A DNA stretch of 51,275 nt from Nevskia sp. (GCF_023266035.1 NZ_JAHFRY010000003.1:1-51275); one strand, 5' to 3'. Shown: positions 34,432 to 43,503, numbered from the stretch's first letter. The notes: generated by a model not told the origin, from the sequence alone. Program-made: numbers and translations.

Positions 34432-35855
34432 TAGTGGCCGCCATCCAGGGATTTCACCGCCTGGATCATCTGCACCAGCACCTTCTGGGCGTCGCCGTAG
34501 ACCATGTTGGTGTTGTCGGCGAAGAACAGTTCGTTCTCGACACCCGAGTAGCCCTTGCCCTGGCCGCGCTTGACCACGTAGACCTGCTTGGCGTGGTCGA
34601 CGTTGAGGATCGGCATGCCGTAGATCGGGCTGCTCTTGTTGGTGCGGGCGGCCGGGTTCACGGTGTCGTTGGCGCCGATGACGATCGCGACATCGGCTTC
34701 CTTGAACTCGCCGTTGATGTCTTCCATGTCGTAGATGATGTCGTAGGGCACGCCGGCTTCGGCGAGCAGCACGTTCATGTGGCCGGGCATGCGGCCGGCC
34801 ACCGGATGGATCGCGAACTTCACGTCGACGCCGGCGTCCTGGCAGAGCTTCACGAACTCGTAGAGCTTGTGCTGGGCCTGCGCCACCGCCAGGCCGTAGC
34901 CCGGGGCGATGATGATCTTCGACGAGTAGCGCATGTTGATGCCGGCGTCGCCGGCATCGACCGGCTTCATCGAACCCTTGATCTCGCCCTGCTCCTCGGT
35001 GCCGGTGGCGCCGAAGTTGGAGAAGATCACGTTGCTGACCGAGCGGTTCATCGCCTTGGCCATCAACAGGGTCAGCAGGGTGCCGGCCGAGCCGACCACC
35101 ATGCCGGCGATCATCAGCGCCGGGTTCTGCAGCACGAAGCCTTCGAAGCCGACCGCGAGGCCGGTGAAGGCGTTGTACAGCGAGATCACCACGGGCATGT
35201 CCGCACCACCGATCGGCATCGTCATCAGCACGCCGAAGATCAGCGCCAGGACGAAGAACGAGGCGGTCATCCACACCGGCGCATGGCCGTGGGCGCCGAA
35301 GGCGATGTACAGGCCGAGGGCGAGGGTGGCGATGAAGAACGTGCCGTTCATCATCTGCAGGCCGGTGAAGCGCCAGACGCCGTTGATGCGGCCGTCGAGC
35401 TTCGCCCAGGCGATCACCGAACCGGATAGCGAGATCGCGCCGATCAGCGAACCGATGATGGTGACCACCAGCGGAATCAGCGTGTGCTCGGCCGACGTGC
35501 GGAACAGTTCCACCGCGCCGATCGCGGCCGCGGCGCCACCGCCCATGCCGTTGTAGAGCGCGACCATCTGCGGCATCGCGGTCATTTCCACCTTCTTGCC
35601 GCTGGTCCAGGCCCAGCCGAGGCCGATGGCGAGCGCCACGGCACCGAGCGCGGCGTTGACCATCAGGTGCGGCTTGGCCGCTTCGTTGACGTTGAACACG
35701 TATAGGAAGCTGGCGAGCACGGCGACCAGCATGCCGAGGCCGGCGACGCGAATGCCCGAGGCCGCCGTGACCGGCGAGGACATGCGCTTCAGACCATAAA
35801 TGAACAAAAAGGCGGCAGCGAGGAAGCTGGCGTCGATGATGAGTTGAGCGGTCAT
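34431..35855 (-). CDS. pntB: NAD(P) transhydrogenase subunit beta
   Basis: A 474-residue integral membrane protein that binds NADP(H) and forms most of the proton channel of the transhydrogenase, exchanging hydride between NADH and NADP using the proton gradient. About nine hydrophobic helices fill residues 1-265 (for example MVALYNGMGGGAAAAIGAVELF). The C-terminal NADP-binding domain III (about 290-474) shows PGYGLAVAQAQHKLYEF, HPVAGRMPGHMNVLLAEA and IVIGANDTVNPAA. Sequence and length are typical. It follows pntAB by seven bases. Confidence 0.97.
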   Translation of the reverse strand: MTAQLIIDASFLAAAFLFIYGLKRMSSPVTAASGIRVAGLGMLVAVLASFLYVFNVNEAAKPHLMVNAALGAVALAIGLGWAWTSGKKVEMTAMPQMVALYNGMGGGAAAAIGAVELFRTSAEHTLIPLVVTIIGSLIGAISLSGSVIAWAKLDGRINGVWRFTGLQMMNGTFFIATLALGLYIAFGAHGHAPVWMTASFFVLALIFGVLMTMPIGGADMPVVISLYNAFTGLAVGFEGFVLQNPALMIAGMVVGSAGTLLTLLMAKAMNRSVSNVIFSNFGATGTEEQGEIKGSMKPVDAGDAGINMRYSSKIIIAPGYGLAVAQAQHKLYEFVKLCQDAGVDVKFAIHPVAGRMPGHMNVLLAEAGVPYDIIYDMEDINGEFKEADVAIVIGANDTVNPAARTNKSSPIYGMPILNVDHAKQVYVVKRGQGKGYSGVENELFFADNTNMVYGDAQKVLVQMIQAVKSLDGGH

Positions 35856-35862
35856 GTCGGTC

Positions 35863-36156
35863 TTAAGCCTTCTTCTTGTCCGAGGACTTGAACATCTGCA
35901 GCATGCGTTCGGTCACCACGTAGCCACCGGCGGCGTTGCCGGCACCGAGCAGCACGCCGACGAAGCCGATCACCTGCTCGGTCACCGAGGTGGCGTTGAG
36001 CAGCGCGAACAGCGCGCCGACGACGACGATGCCGTGCACGAAGTTCGAGCCCGACATCAGCGGCGTGTGCAGGATCGACGGCACGCGGCCGATGATCTCG
36101 TAGCCGGTGAAGGCGGCAAGCATGAAGATGTACAGCGCGATGAATCCGGTCAGCAT
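35863..36156 (-). CDS. pntAB: NAD(P) transhydrogenase subunit alpha, part 2
   Basis: A 97-residue membrane protein, the four-helix membrane part of the alpha subunit in bacteria that split PntA in two. It shows the conserved stretch FTGYEIIGRVPSILHTPLMSGSNFVHGIVVVGAL and ends in a lysine-rich tail. Normally it follows pntAA directly; here a methyltransferase gene and two gaps (105 and 52 bases) lie between them. GGGG precedes the ATG. Confidence 0.95.
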   Translation of the reverse strand: MLTGFIALYIFMLAAFTGYEIIGRVPSILHTPLMSGSNFVHGIVVVGALFALLNATSVTEQVIGFVGVLLGAGNAAGGYVVTERMLQMFKSSDKKKA

Positions 36157-36261
36157 GGTCAGGCCCCGTAAACTTGAGATTGTGTCGGCGTCAATTCTTT
36201 ATCTTTGCGTCGGGCATTCGCGACGAACTTGAGAGTCCAGTTCGCGACGCTGTTGATGTGC

Positions 36262-36966
36262 TCAGTGAATCGAACGTGAAGCAGGCTTGAAAAATGACAA
36301 CAGTCTTTTCAATCCGCGTCTTCGTCCGGATGCAGATGCCGCCTTGAGCAGGAACAGTTCCGGATGAATGAAGGAGCTGCCGTCAAATTCCCTGCTGCCG
36401 CTCGCCAGCGGGTGATCGTTCTTGCAAACAAGAAACATGTTCTGGCGATACCACCAGTTGATCCTGGACTCCTGCCAGAAATGTTGTCTCAGGACATCAA
36501 GCATCCTGAACCCGTGATCCGCAAACTTGCTTTGCCAGTAGATGGGCCATTGCTCATTGACATGATTCTGGCCACCCTGAAATGGAATTGCCGCGGAAAA
36601 AAGAATGACGTCTGCCGATGAACACAATGCCGTTATGAACCGGTCTGCACCCGCTTCCGGGATGTGTTCAACAACCTCCAGGCAGATCACCAGATCAAAG
36701 CGCCCCGACGCCTTGAAGTCCAACAAGTCTATCTCGACGAACTCGTCACTGGAAATCAGCCGTTTTTCAACAGGAACATGAGGTCCATCAACGCCCTTGA
36801 CCGTGCAGCCGAGGGACTTCGCGACCGCTGACCAGGTCGCGATGCCACAGCCGACATCGATGACGGTTTCTGGATGAACGAGCGAGAAAACGTACGGCAG
36901 CACCAATTCCGGCGCAGTTACCGAGAATTGGCTCTCATAGGTATGCAGGGGCTTGGCCGAGTGCAT
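36262..36966 (-). CDS. Class I SAM-dependent methyltransferase, inserted in the pnt operon
   Basis: A 234-residue methyltransferase. The SAM-binding motif VIDVGCGIATWSAVAKSLG (about 36-54), the acidic VDG after strand two and the post-motif FDLVICLEVVEHIPEAG are intact. The remainder (INWWYRQNMFLVCKNDHPL) resembles sugar or small-molecule methyltransferases. My hand count over 36301-36540 gives about 52% GC, against about 62% over 34441-34680 in pntB, so the gene was probably acquired. It splits pntAA from pntAB. The start is ATG 36966. The target is unknown, and no sugar or capsule genes are nearby. Confidence 0.85.
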   Translation of the reverse strand: MHSAKPLHTYESQFSVTAPELVLPYVFSLVHPETVIDVGCGIATWSAVAKSLGCTVKGVDGPHVPVEKRLISSDEFVEIDLLDFKASGRFDLVICLEVVEHIPEAGADRFITALCSSADVILFSAAIPFQGGQNHVNEQWPIYWQSKFADHGFRMLDVLRQHFWQESRINWWYRQNMFLVCKNDHPLASGSREFDGSSFIHPELFLLKAASASGRRRGLKRLLSFFKPASRSIH

Positions 36967-37018
36967 GGATTTCTGTTTACCGGCATGCGGATTCGCTCAA
37001 TGCGAGCCCGATGGCAGC

Positions 37019-38143
37019 CTAGGCCTCCACGGCTTTTTTTGCCGCTTCGTTCTTGATCTCGCCACCGTGCGTCAGGCAGCTTTTGGCGATGATCTCGTCG
37101 TTCCAGTCCAGGTTGATCGCCTGTTCCTTGAGGAACAGCTCGATCAGGTTGTACTGGTTCTTCGCGTACAGCTCGCTGGCGTGTTCGCCGAGCAGGCTCG
37201 GCACGTTCAGCGGCGCGACGATGGTCACCTGGCCGACCGTGGTGGTTTCGCCGGGCACCGTGTACTCGGTGTTGCCGCCGCCTTCCGCCGCGAGATCGAT
37301 GATCACGCTGCCGGCCTTCATGCCATCGACCTGCGCCTTGGAGATCAGCTTCGGGCTCGGACGGCCCGGGATCGCGGCCGTGGTGATGATGATGTCGGCC
37401 GCCTGGATGTGCTTGGTGACGACGGCGGCGATCTTCGCCTTCTCCTCGTCAGTCAGCTCGCGGGCGTAGCCGCCGGCACCACGGGCGTCGACGCCGGTGT
37501 CGATGAACTTGGCACCGAGCGATTCGACCTGCTCCTTCACTTCCGGACGCACGTCATAGCCTTCGACCTTGGCGCCGATGCGGCGCGAGGTGGCGATCGC
37601 CGACAGGCCGGCAACGCCGACGCCCATCACCAGCACCGTGCCCGGCTTGATCGAGCCGGTGGCGAAGGTGGTCATCGGCATCATGCGGGCGATGCTGGTG
37701 GCGCCCATCAGCGCGCCGTAATAGCCGGCGAGCGCAGCCTGGGACGACAGCGCGTCCATTGACTGCGCACGGGTGATGCGCGGCACCAGCTCCATCGCGA
37801 AGCAGGTGATCTTCTTGTCGCGCAGCGCCTTGACCAGTTCGACTTCCTTGTGGGCGTAGACGAACGACAGCAGGATCGCGCCTTCCTTCATCGCGCCAAC
37901 GGTTTCGACGCTGGGCGGCTGAACGGCGAGGACGATGTCGGCATCCGACACCAGGCCCTGCGGGTTGACGGCGAATGCGACGTTCTTGAACGCGGCATCC
38001 GGCAGCTTCACGGCGTCGCCGGCGGAAGACTGCATATGCAGTTCGGCACCGAGCTTGGTCAGCTTGTCGGCGACGGCAGGAACCAGCGCCACTCGGCGCT
38101 CGTTGGCGCGGGTTTCCTTCAGCACGGCAATTTTCACCGGCAT
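37019..38143 (-). CDS. pntAA: NAD(P) transhydrogenase subunit alpha, part 1
   Basis: A 374-residue soluble subunit that binds NAD(H). It resembles alanine dehydrogenase: N-terminal KETRANERRVALVP, RITRAQSMDALSSQAALAGYYGAL, the NAD loop VMGVGVAGLSAIATSRRIGA and the GGNTEYTVPGETTTVGQVTIVAPLN stretch. I use ATG 38143, which has GAGG seven bases before it, rather than the TTG two codons upstream. It is followed 52 bases later by the methyltransferase gene rather than pntAB. A possible attenuator lies upstream. Confidence 0.96.
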   Translation of the reverse strand: MPVKIAVLKETRANERRVALVPAVADKLTKLGAELHMQSSAGDAVKLPDAAFKNVAFAVNPQGLVSDADIVLAVQPPSVETVGAMKEGAILLSFVYAHKEVELVKALRDKKITCFAMELVPRITRAQSMDALSSQAALAGYYGALMGATSIARMMPMTTFATGSIKPGTVLVMGVGVAGLSAIATSRRIGAKVEGYDVRPEVKEQVESLGAKFIDTGVDARGAGGYARELTDEEKAKIAAVVTKHIQAADIIITTAAIPGRPSPKLISKAQVDGMKAGSVIIDLAAEGGGNTEYTVPGETTTVGQVTIVAPLNVPSLLGEHASELYAKNQYNLIELFLKEQAINLDWNDEIIAKSCLTHGGEIKNEAAKKAVEA

Positions 38144-38176
38144 GGACAATCCTCGATTGCAGACGTGATATGCACG

Positions 38177-38211
38177 AAAAAGCCGAAGTTCCCAGGGTTT
38201 CGGGCTTCGGC
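38177..38211 (-). promoter_or_regulatory. Attenuator-like hairpin upstream of pntAA
   Basis: Read on the minus strand, GCCGAAG pairs with CTTCGGC (seven bases, 16-base loop), then TTTTT follows immediately, 33 bases before the pntAA ATG. It looks like an intrinsic terminator in a leader, as no upstream gene is transcribed in this direction. Confidence 0.45.
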
Positions 38212-38351
38212 CGTGCGAAGTCTAGCCGATGGGGTGAGCAATCACACAGGCCGCTGCATCTGATGCCGATGACGGCGAGTAAGGCCAAGAGAACGGTCGG
38301 CACACGAGCGGATCGTCGCCCGCCACACCCATAACGACATCGGAGATCAAC

Positions 38352-39899
38352 ATGTTCATGAGGAATGTAATTCCGCTCGCGCTAGCGGCTGCCGCCAGCC
38401 TGACGGCCCAGGCGTCCAGCCACCGTGAGGCACCGTTCATTGCGCAGAACCCCAGCGTCGACGGCACCGATTTCTACATGTTCAACAGCTACGAAGCCGG
38501 CCGCAGCGGCTTCGTCACCTTGATCGCCAACTACAACCCGTTGCAGGACGCCTACGGTGGCCCGAACTACTTCGCGCTGAACCCGCAGGCCCTGTACGAG
38601 ATCCACATCGACAACAACGCCGATGCGGTCGAGGACCTGACTTTCCAGTTCCGCTTCACCAACACCTTCAACAGGCTCGCCGTGCCGACCGGCGCCGCCA
38701 GCAATCTGTCGATCCCGCTGATCAACCTGCCGCCGACCGGCAATGTGCCGACCCTGAACCGCAGCGAGACCTACACGGTCAGCCTGGTTCGCGGCCCGCG
38801 CCGCGGTGCCAACGTGATGCCGGTGACCAATGCCGTCGGCGGCGGCACCACGTTCACCAAGCCGGTCGACAACATCGGCAGCAAGTCGATTCCGGACTAC
38901 GCGGCCTACGCCAACCAGTACATCTACACGGTCAATATTCCGAGCTGTGCGACGCCGGGCCGGATGTTCGTCGGCCAGCGCAAGGAAGGCTTTGCGGTCA
39001 ACCTTGGCGAAGTGTTCGACCTGGTCAACCTGAATCCGCTCGGTGCCCGCAACATCAAGGGCAGCGCCACGGTCGACAAGAACGTCACCACGCTGGCGCT
39101 GGAAGTGCCGACCAACTGCCTGACGGCGTCCACCACGCAGCCGATCATCGGTGCCTGGACCACGTCCAGCCTGCGTCAGGCCCGGGTGCTGAACCCGGCA
39201 CCGCAGGGTCCGGTCACCGCGACCGGTGCCAGCCCGCGCAGCTTCGGACCGGAAGTGTCTGGCGGCGCCTGGACCCAGGTTTCGCGCCTTGGTTCGCCGC
39301 TGGTCAATGAAGTGGTGATCGGCATCGACGACAAGGACAAGTTCAACGCCTCAGAGCCGAAGAACGATGGCCAGTTCGCCACCTATGTCACCAACCCGAC
39401 CTTGCCGGTGCTGCTCAACGTGCTGTTCGGCGCGGCTGCCAACGTGCCGCCGGTGCCGCGCAACGACATCGTCGCCGCGTTCCTGACCGGTGTTGCCAAC
39501 GTCAACCAGCCGACCGGTGTGGTCGCCTCTGAAATGCTTCGCCTGAATACGGCGATCGCCGCGACTCCGGTGGCGGCTCAGCAGAACGTCGGCGCCGCGC
39601 TGTGCTTCACGCCGGCTGGCGAACTGCTGCTGACCAATCCGGGCTGCGATCCGGCCGGCTTCCCGAACGGCCGCCGTCCGGGTGACGACATCGTCGACAT
39701 CGAACTGTCGGTGGTCGAAGGCTTCCTGCTCGGCGCCGCCAATCCGAACCGCACGCCCGAAGGCGCCTATCAGGTCTACACCGACGGCACGCTGCAGGAC
39801 GCTTCGCAGTTCGACGTCACCTTCCCGTACCTGAAGGCGCCACTCGGCGGCTCGCCGAACGGCAGCAACGGCGTCATCAACCCACCGTCCGCAGGCTGA
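38352..39899 (+). CDS. DUF4331 exported protein
   Basis: A 515-residue exported protein. The signal peptide (VIPLALAAAASLTAQA) is followed by SSHREAPFIAQNPSVDGTDFYMFNSYE, the typical start of DUF4331, where the HREAP histidine and DGTDFY aspartate may bind metal. The rest is beta-rich, with GRRPGDDIVDIELSVVEG near the C-terminus. Function is unknown; members sit next to lipoproteins or transport genes in many bacteria. GGAG precedes ATG 38352. A small lipoprotein gene follows 20 bases later, and a terminator closes the pair. Confidence 0.87.
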   Translation: MFMRNVIPLALAAAASLTAQASSHREAPFIAQNPSVDGTDFYMFNSYEAGRSGFVTLIANYNPLQDAYGGPNYFALNPQALYEIHIDNNADAVEDLTFQFRFTNTFNRLAVPTGAASNLSIPLINLPPTGNVPTLNRSETYTVSLVRGPRRGANVMPVTNAVGGGTTFTKPVDNIGSKSIPDYAAYANQYIYTVNIPSCATPGRMFVGQRKEGFAVNLGEVFDLVNLNPLGARNIKGSATVDKNVTTLALEVPTNCLTASTTQPIIGAWTTSSLRQARVLNPAPQGPVTATGASPRSFGPEVSGGAWTQVSRLGSPLVNEVVIGIDDKDKFNASEPKNDGQFATYVTNPTLPVLLNVLFGAAANVPPVPRNDIVAAFLTGVANVNQPTGVVASEMLRLNTAIAATPVAAQQNVGAALCFTPAGELLLTNPGCDPAGFPNGRRPGDDIVDIELSVVEGFLLGAANPNRTPEGAYQVYTDGTLQDASQFDVTFPYLKAPLGGSPNGSNGVINPPSAG

Positions 39900-39919
39900 G
39901 CCGGCAGAGGAGACGAACG

Positions 39920-40159
39920 ATGAAGAAGTCCCTGCTAGTTCTGTTGTTGGCCAGTGCCGTGCTGGCCGCCTGTGATGGCGGCGGTACAGCGCCGGCGCCA
40001 GCGCCTGCACCCGATGGCCCGACCGGCCCGGCGCTCGCGGCGGTCGTCAATGACGCTTTCGCCCAGACCAGCGAAACCGCGCTGCCGTTCGACATCAACG
40101 TGCTGGATATCGACCCGTCGGACGAAACGCCGACCCTGTACGACGGCCTGCTGATCTGA
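39920..40159 (+). CDS. Small predicted lipoprotein
   Basis: A 79-residue protein with a lipoprotein signal peptide (LLVLLLASAVLAAC, Cys18), a glycine and Pro/Ala-rich linker and a short acidic C-terminus (DINVLDIDPSDETPTLYDGLLI). GAGGAG lies before the ATG. It probably accompanies the DUF4331 protein at the outer membrane. The C-terminal acidic stretch could be a calcium-binding or docking segment, but nothing proves this. Confidence 0.7.
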   Translation: MKKSLLVLLLASAVLAACDGGGTAPAPAPAPDGPTGPALAAVVNDAFAQTSETALPFDINVLDIDPSDETPTLYDGLLI

Positions 40160-40197
40160 TCAAGCCATCCCCGCTCGAACCCCCGCTGTAAGCCTTG

Positions 40198-40226
40198 AAC
40201 CCCGCCCCTGGCGGGGTTCTTTTTTT
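40198..40226 (+). terminator. Intrinsic terminator after DUF4331 unit
   Basis: A perfect nine-base stem AACCCCGCC / GGCGGGGTT with a three-base CCT loop is followed by C and seven T. It lies 38 bases after the small lipoprotein stop. Confidence 0.92.
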
Positions 40227-40242
40227 GTGTCGCCGGATGGCT

Positions 40243-41379
40243 TCAGAACGGCATCGGAATCGGCAGGCCCAGCGCCCGCTGCAGCAGCCAGGCCAGGCCC
40301 GCGAGGGCGACCAGGATCGAGCCCGGCACCAGCACCGCGTTGCGGAACAGCGCCGAGTTCCGGCCGGCGAAGCAGAGCGGCACGACGATGGCGATCAGGC
40401 CCAGCTGTGCGAACTCGACGCCGAGATTGAAAGCCAGCAGCGCCCAGACCCGGCCAGAGGTCGGCAGGCCGAGTTCGAGCAGCGCGCCGGCGATCGCCGC
40501 GCCATGGATCAGGCCGAAAAAGCCCGCCAGCAGCCACAGCTGGCGATGAACCATCGGCAGCAGATTGTTCAGCCCGGCAAACAGCACCGAGGCGGCGACC
40601 AGCGATTCGACCACGCGCGACGGCGGGCTGAACGCGCCGCTGGCGGCCAGCGCCAGCGTCGTCGCATGAGCCAGGGTGAACGCGGTGACCAGCGCGGCGG
40701 TATCGCGCAGCGCCGTGCTCAGACGCTCGGCCGGCTGCCAGCCGCCGGCACGTCGGCGCAACACCGCCGGCAGGAACAGGCCGGCCAGAAACAGCATGTG
40801 ATCGGCGCCAGTCCAGACATGCCACAGGCCTTCGATCAGATAGCTGCGGAAGACATCGGCCGGTCGGCCGGACTCGAAACTTTGCGTGCCGCGATCCGGC
40901 CCGAACACGGCGGTTTGAGTCTGACCAGCCAGTGACAGATTGAGCAGGCCGCGATGCTGGGCATCGATGTCGAACAGCAGCGAATAGGCGATGCCGAGTT
41001 TCGCCGGCGTCTGCGGGCACGAGGCCTTCAGGCTCAGCACGGCATAACGGCCGTCGCTGTGTTCGGCGATCTGCAGGCCGGGTGTTGCTTCAAGGGTGCA
41101 GGGTCGGTTGTCGCTGCTCAGCTTCAACCGGCTCAGCGCATAGGCATCGATTGCCGCTTCAGCCTTGCGTACTTCGCCCCAGGTGATGGCGCCATCGGCA
41201 TCGCGATCGAGCCCGATCGCGAAATCGAGATCGCGCAGCGCGATGTCCCAGCGGCCGCTGACCGTGCTGCCGTCGACACTCAGCCGCAGGAAGCTGTCGC
41301 TGGCCTTGTGCGCTTCGGCGCTGCCGATGCTGCCGAGCAGCAGCATCAGTCCGACCAGGCTGCGGATTGCGCGGCTCAT
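40243..41379 (-). CDS. HupE/UreJ-family membrane protein with EF-hand-like loop
   Basis: A 378-residue protein of the HupE/UreJ family. After a signal peptide (SLVGLMLLLGSIGSAEA) comes an exported domain (about 24-190) with a calcium-type loop DRDADGAITWGEV. The C-terminal half contains the family mark GLWHVWTGADHMLFLAGLFLP and a conserved FTLAHATTLAL, then six or seven membrane helices. HupE proteins are linked to nickel or cobalt uptake, but no nickel enzyme is visible near it. Its ATG overlaps the stop of the TPR gene as ATGA, so the two are coupled. Confidence 0.82.
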   Translation of the reverse strand: MSRAIRSLVGLMLLLGSIGSAEAHKASDSFLRLSVDGSTVSGRWDIALRDLDFAIGLDRDADGAITWGEVRKAEAAIDAYALSRLKLSSDNRPCTLEATPGLQIAEHSDGRYAVLSLKASCPQTPAKLGIAYSLLFDIDAQHRGLLNLSLAGQTQTAVFGPDRGTQSFESGRPADVFRSYLIEGLWHVWTGADHMLFLAGLFLPAVLRRRAGGWQPAERLSTALRDTAALVTAFTLAHATTLALAASGAFSPPSRVVESLVAASVLFAGLNNLLPMVHRQLWLLAGFFGLIHGAAIAGALLELGLPTSGRVWALLAFNLGVEFAQLGLIAIVVPLCFAGRNSALFRNAVLVPGSILVALAGLAWLLQRALGLPIPMPF

Positions 41380-42584
41380 CGGCTGGCTCCCGCACGCAGC
41401 AGGTCCGCAAGCTTGTGCAGCGCCGGGTCTTCGATGCCGGTCTGCTGCAGCCAGGCCAGCGCCGGTTGCGCGGCGGCCGGCTGTGCAGCCGCGAGACTCG
41501 CTTCGAGCAGCAGCCGGGCGTCGGCCGGTTCACGCTGGCCTTGCCAGTTCTGGGTGGCGAGCGTGACGGCGCGGGCGGCATCGTGCTGCAGCCGGAGCGC
41601 GTACAGCGCTTCCTCGCGCAGATGCACCGATCCGCCGCGCAGCCCGGCTTCGGTGAAGCGGGCATCGAGCTGCGCCAGGCTGTCGGCGAGGCCGGGATCG
41701 CCGAGCGCGGCCTGGGCAAGCGCCAGCCGCAGCAGCAGGTTGTCGATCTGCCGGCTGTCCTTGGTCAGCTCGCGCGCTTCGGCGGCGCGGCCTGCCGCGA
41801 GCAGGTAGTCGGCATAGGCGGTCAGCAGGTAGGGATCGTGGTCGCCGGCGGCGCGCAGCAAGGCGATGGCCGCTACGAAGTGCTTGCCGGCCTCGGCATC
41901 ACGGCCTTGCCGCGCCTCGATTTCGGCGAGCGCAGTCAGCGCCCACAGCCGCTCGCCGGCTGAGGCAGTCGCTGATTCAGAGATGGCTGCGCTGAGCACT
42001 TCGATCGCCGCACTCGCATGGCCATCGAGGCTGCGCACGCTGGCGATGCAGGTGGCCGCAGCGATCAGATCGCCATGCGCAGCGATCAATGCATTGCAGT
42101 CCGCCAATGCATCAGCGGGGCGGCCTTGCACCATCAGGATCGTTGCTCGCGTCAGACGCGCCTGGGCATTGCCGTTGTCGCGGATGATCAGCTGATCGAG
42201 ATCGCTGAGCGCGCCGCTGAAGTCATGGCGCTGCTGGCGCAAGGTGGCGCGCAGCAGGCGCACCACCGGCGGCGGCTCGGCCAAGCTCAGCCAGGGTTTC
42301 AGCGCCGATTCGGCCTGGCCGTGATAGCGCGGATCGGCCGTCGCGCGGCCGAGTTCGATTGCGCGACGGGCGTAGGCAACGGCCGCCGGAAGATCGTCCG
42401 GCCGCGCCGCGAGCGCTCGCCGCTGGGCATTCAGCGCCCGCACGTTGTCGGCCTCGGCCCGCGCGGTGGCGACGTGCTCGAGCACCTCGGCATCGTCGGT
42501 CGGCACATAGGGATCGGACGCGGCGAAGGCGGCCGGCATGAAGGCCGCGACCAGCAGGCCGGTCAGCAAGGAATGAAGGGGCAT
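41376..42584 (-). CDS. Exported TPR-like repeat protein
   Basis: A 402-residue exported protein: signal peptide (LLTGLLVAAFMPAAFA), then TPR-like helical repeats throughout (for example LRQQRHDFSGALSDLDQLII, LTRATILMVQGRPADALADC, LLAAGRAAEARELT). It starts at ATG 42584, which gives the signal peptide; open frame upstream overlaps the lipoprotein gene. It lies between the DUF6279 lipoprotein (19 bases) and HupE (ATGA overlap) and is probably an envelope scaffold for them. Confidence 0.8.
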   Translation of the reverse strand: MPLHSLLTGLLVAAFMPAAFAASDPYVPTDDAEVLEHVATARAEADNVRALNAQRRALAARPDDLPAAVAYARRAIELGRATADPRYHGQAESALKPWLSLAEPPPVVRLLRATLRQQRHDFSGALSDLDQLIIRDNGNAQARLTRATILMVQGRPADALADCNALIAAHGDLIAAATCIASVRSLDGHASAAIEVLSAAISESATASAGERLWALTALAEIEARQGRDAEAGKHFVAAIALLRAAGDHDPYLLTAYADYLLAAGRAAEARELTKDSRQIDNLLLRLALAQAALGDPGLADSLAQLDARFTEAGLRGGSVHLREEALYALRLQHDAARAVTLATQNWQGQREPADARLLLEASLAAAQPAAAQPALAWLQQTGIEDPALHKLADLLRAGASR

Positions 42585-42603
42585 GTCCGCCTTACGCGGC
42601 GGA

Positions 42604-43503
42604 CTACGGGATGGACGCGGCGGCGGGCTTTGCGGTCCTGGCTGATTGGGCCGATTGGGCCGGTCGGGCCAGCGCGTCGAAATCGTCGGCGAGTTCGAGC
42701 AGGCGCTCGCGCACATGCTGACGCTGGCTTGCATCGCAGGCCTGCAGCAGTTCGATCAGCAGGCTGCGATCGCGGGCCGAATCGCGGGCGCTGCGTTCCT
42801 GTTCGCGCTCGTCGCCGTTGGCGGTCAGGCGGTCGATCAAACCCGGTTCGTGGCGCGTGGCGAGCACAGTGACGAATTCTTCGAAGGTGGCCAGCCGCTG
42901 CGCCTTGCGCTGCTCCGGGCTCAGCAAACTGGGTACGCGGCGTTCCCAGCCGGCTTCGAGCAGCTGTTTCTGGTGATCGTTCAGGCGGCCGGTCCAGCGT
43001 TCAAGATTTTCGCGCTGCTCTTTCAGCCAGTGCTTGCGACGTTCGGCCGGCGTTTCCTCTGCGCGCTTGGCTTCCTCCTTATCGATCTGTTTACGCGTGC
43101 GCTGGCTGAACTCGTCGATCTGCTCGTTGCGCAGCGAGGCGAGCAAGCTCACCGTCGCCGGCTGTGCCTGTTGCCAGAGGCGCTCGCCATGCGCTTCGAC
43201 CTGGCTCATCGCGCGTTCGAGTGCCTCGCGTGGCGCCGGGTCCTGCTCGAACGCGCTGGCGAGGCTGCGCAGATCAGCCGCGTACAAAGGCAGCTCGGTG
43301 CTGCGATGCCAGGCCTGGAGCGCGCTGAATTCGCGGCGAAAGGCTGCTTTCTGTGCCTTGTCCAGCGACACGTAATCGTCGAGCGTCCACAGCGCCAGGC
43401 GATCGAGGTTCTGGTAGGCGAGTCTGAGCCCGGTGCTGCAGCCCGCCAGCGCCAGCAGCAGCGCGAAAGACAGGGAAAAGCGCAGCGAGCGAATCATCGG
43501 CAT
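42604..43503 (-). CDS. DUF6279-family lipoprotein
   Basis: A 299-residue lipoprotein. The lipobox is LALAGC (Cys22), followed by STGLRLAYQNLDRLALWTLDDYVSLD, the typical start of DUF6279. The remainder is charged and largely helical (RTRKQIDKEEAKRAEETPAERRKHW) and ends in an Ala/Pro-rich tail. Function is unknown. It is the first gene of the lipoprotein-TPR-HupE operon. An ATG two codons later (43497) is an equally good start. Confidence 0.85.
   Translation of the reverse strand: MPMIRSLRFSLSFALLLALAGCSTGLRLAYQNLDRLALWTLDDYVSLDKAQKAAFRREFSALQAWHRSTELPLYAADLRSLASAFEQDPAPREALERAMSQVEAHGERLWQQAQPATVSLLASLRNEQIDEFSQRTRKQIDKEEAKRAEETPAERRKHWLKEQRENLERWTGRLNDHQKQLLEAGWERRVPSLLSPEQRKAQRLATFEEFVTVLATRHEPGLIDRLTANGDEREQERSARDSARDRSLLIELLQACDASQRQHVRERLLELADDFDALARPAQSAQSARTAKPAAASIP

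Noticed and set aside
34434-35429. Plus-strand frame opposite pntB, full of His and Asp
   Set aside because: Antisense shadow of a certain gene, pntB; no start signal and no family.
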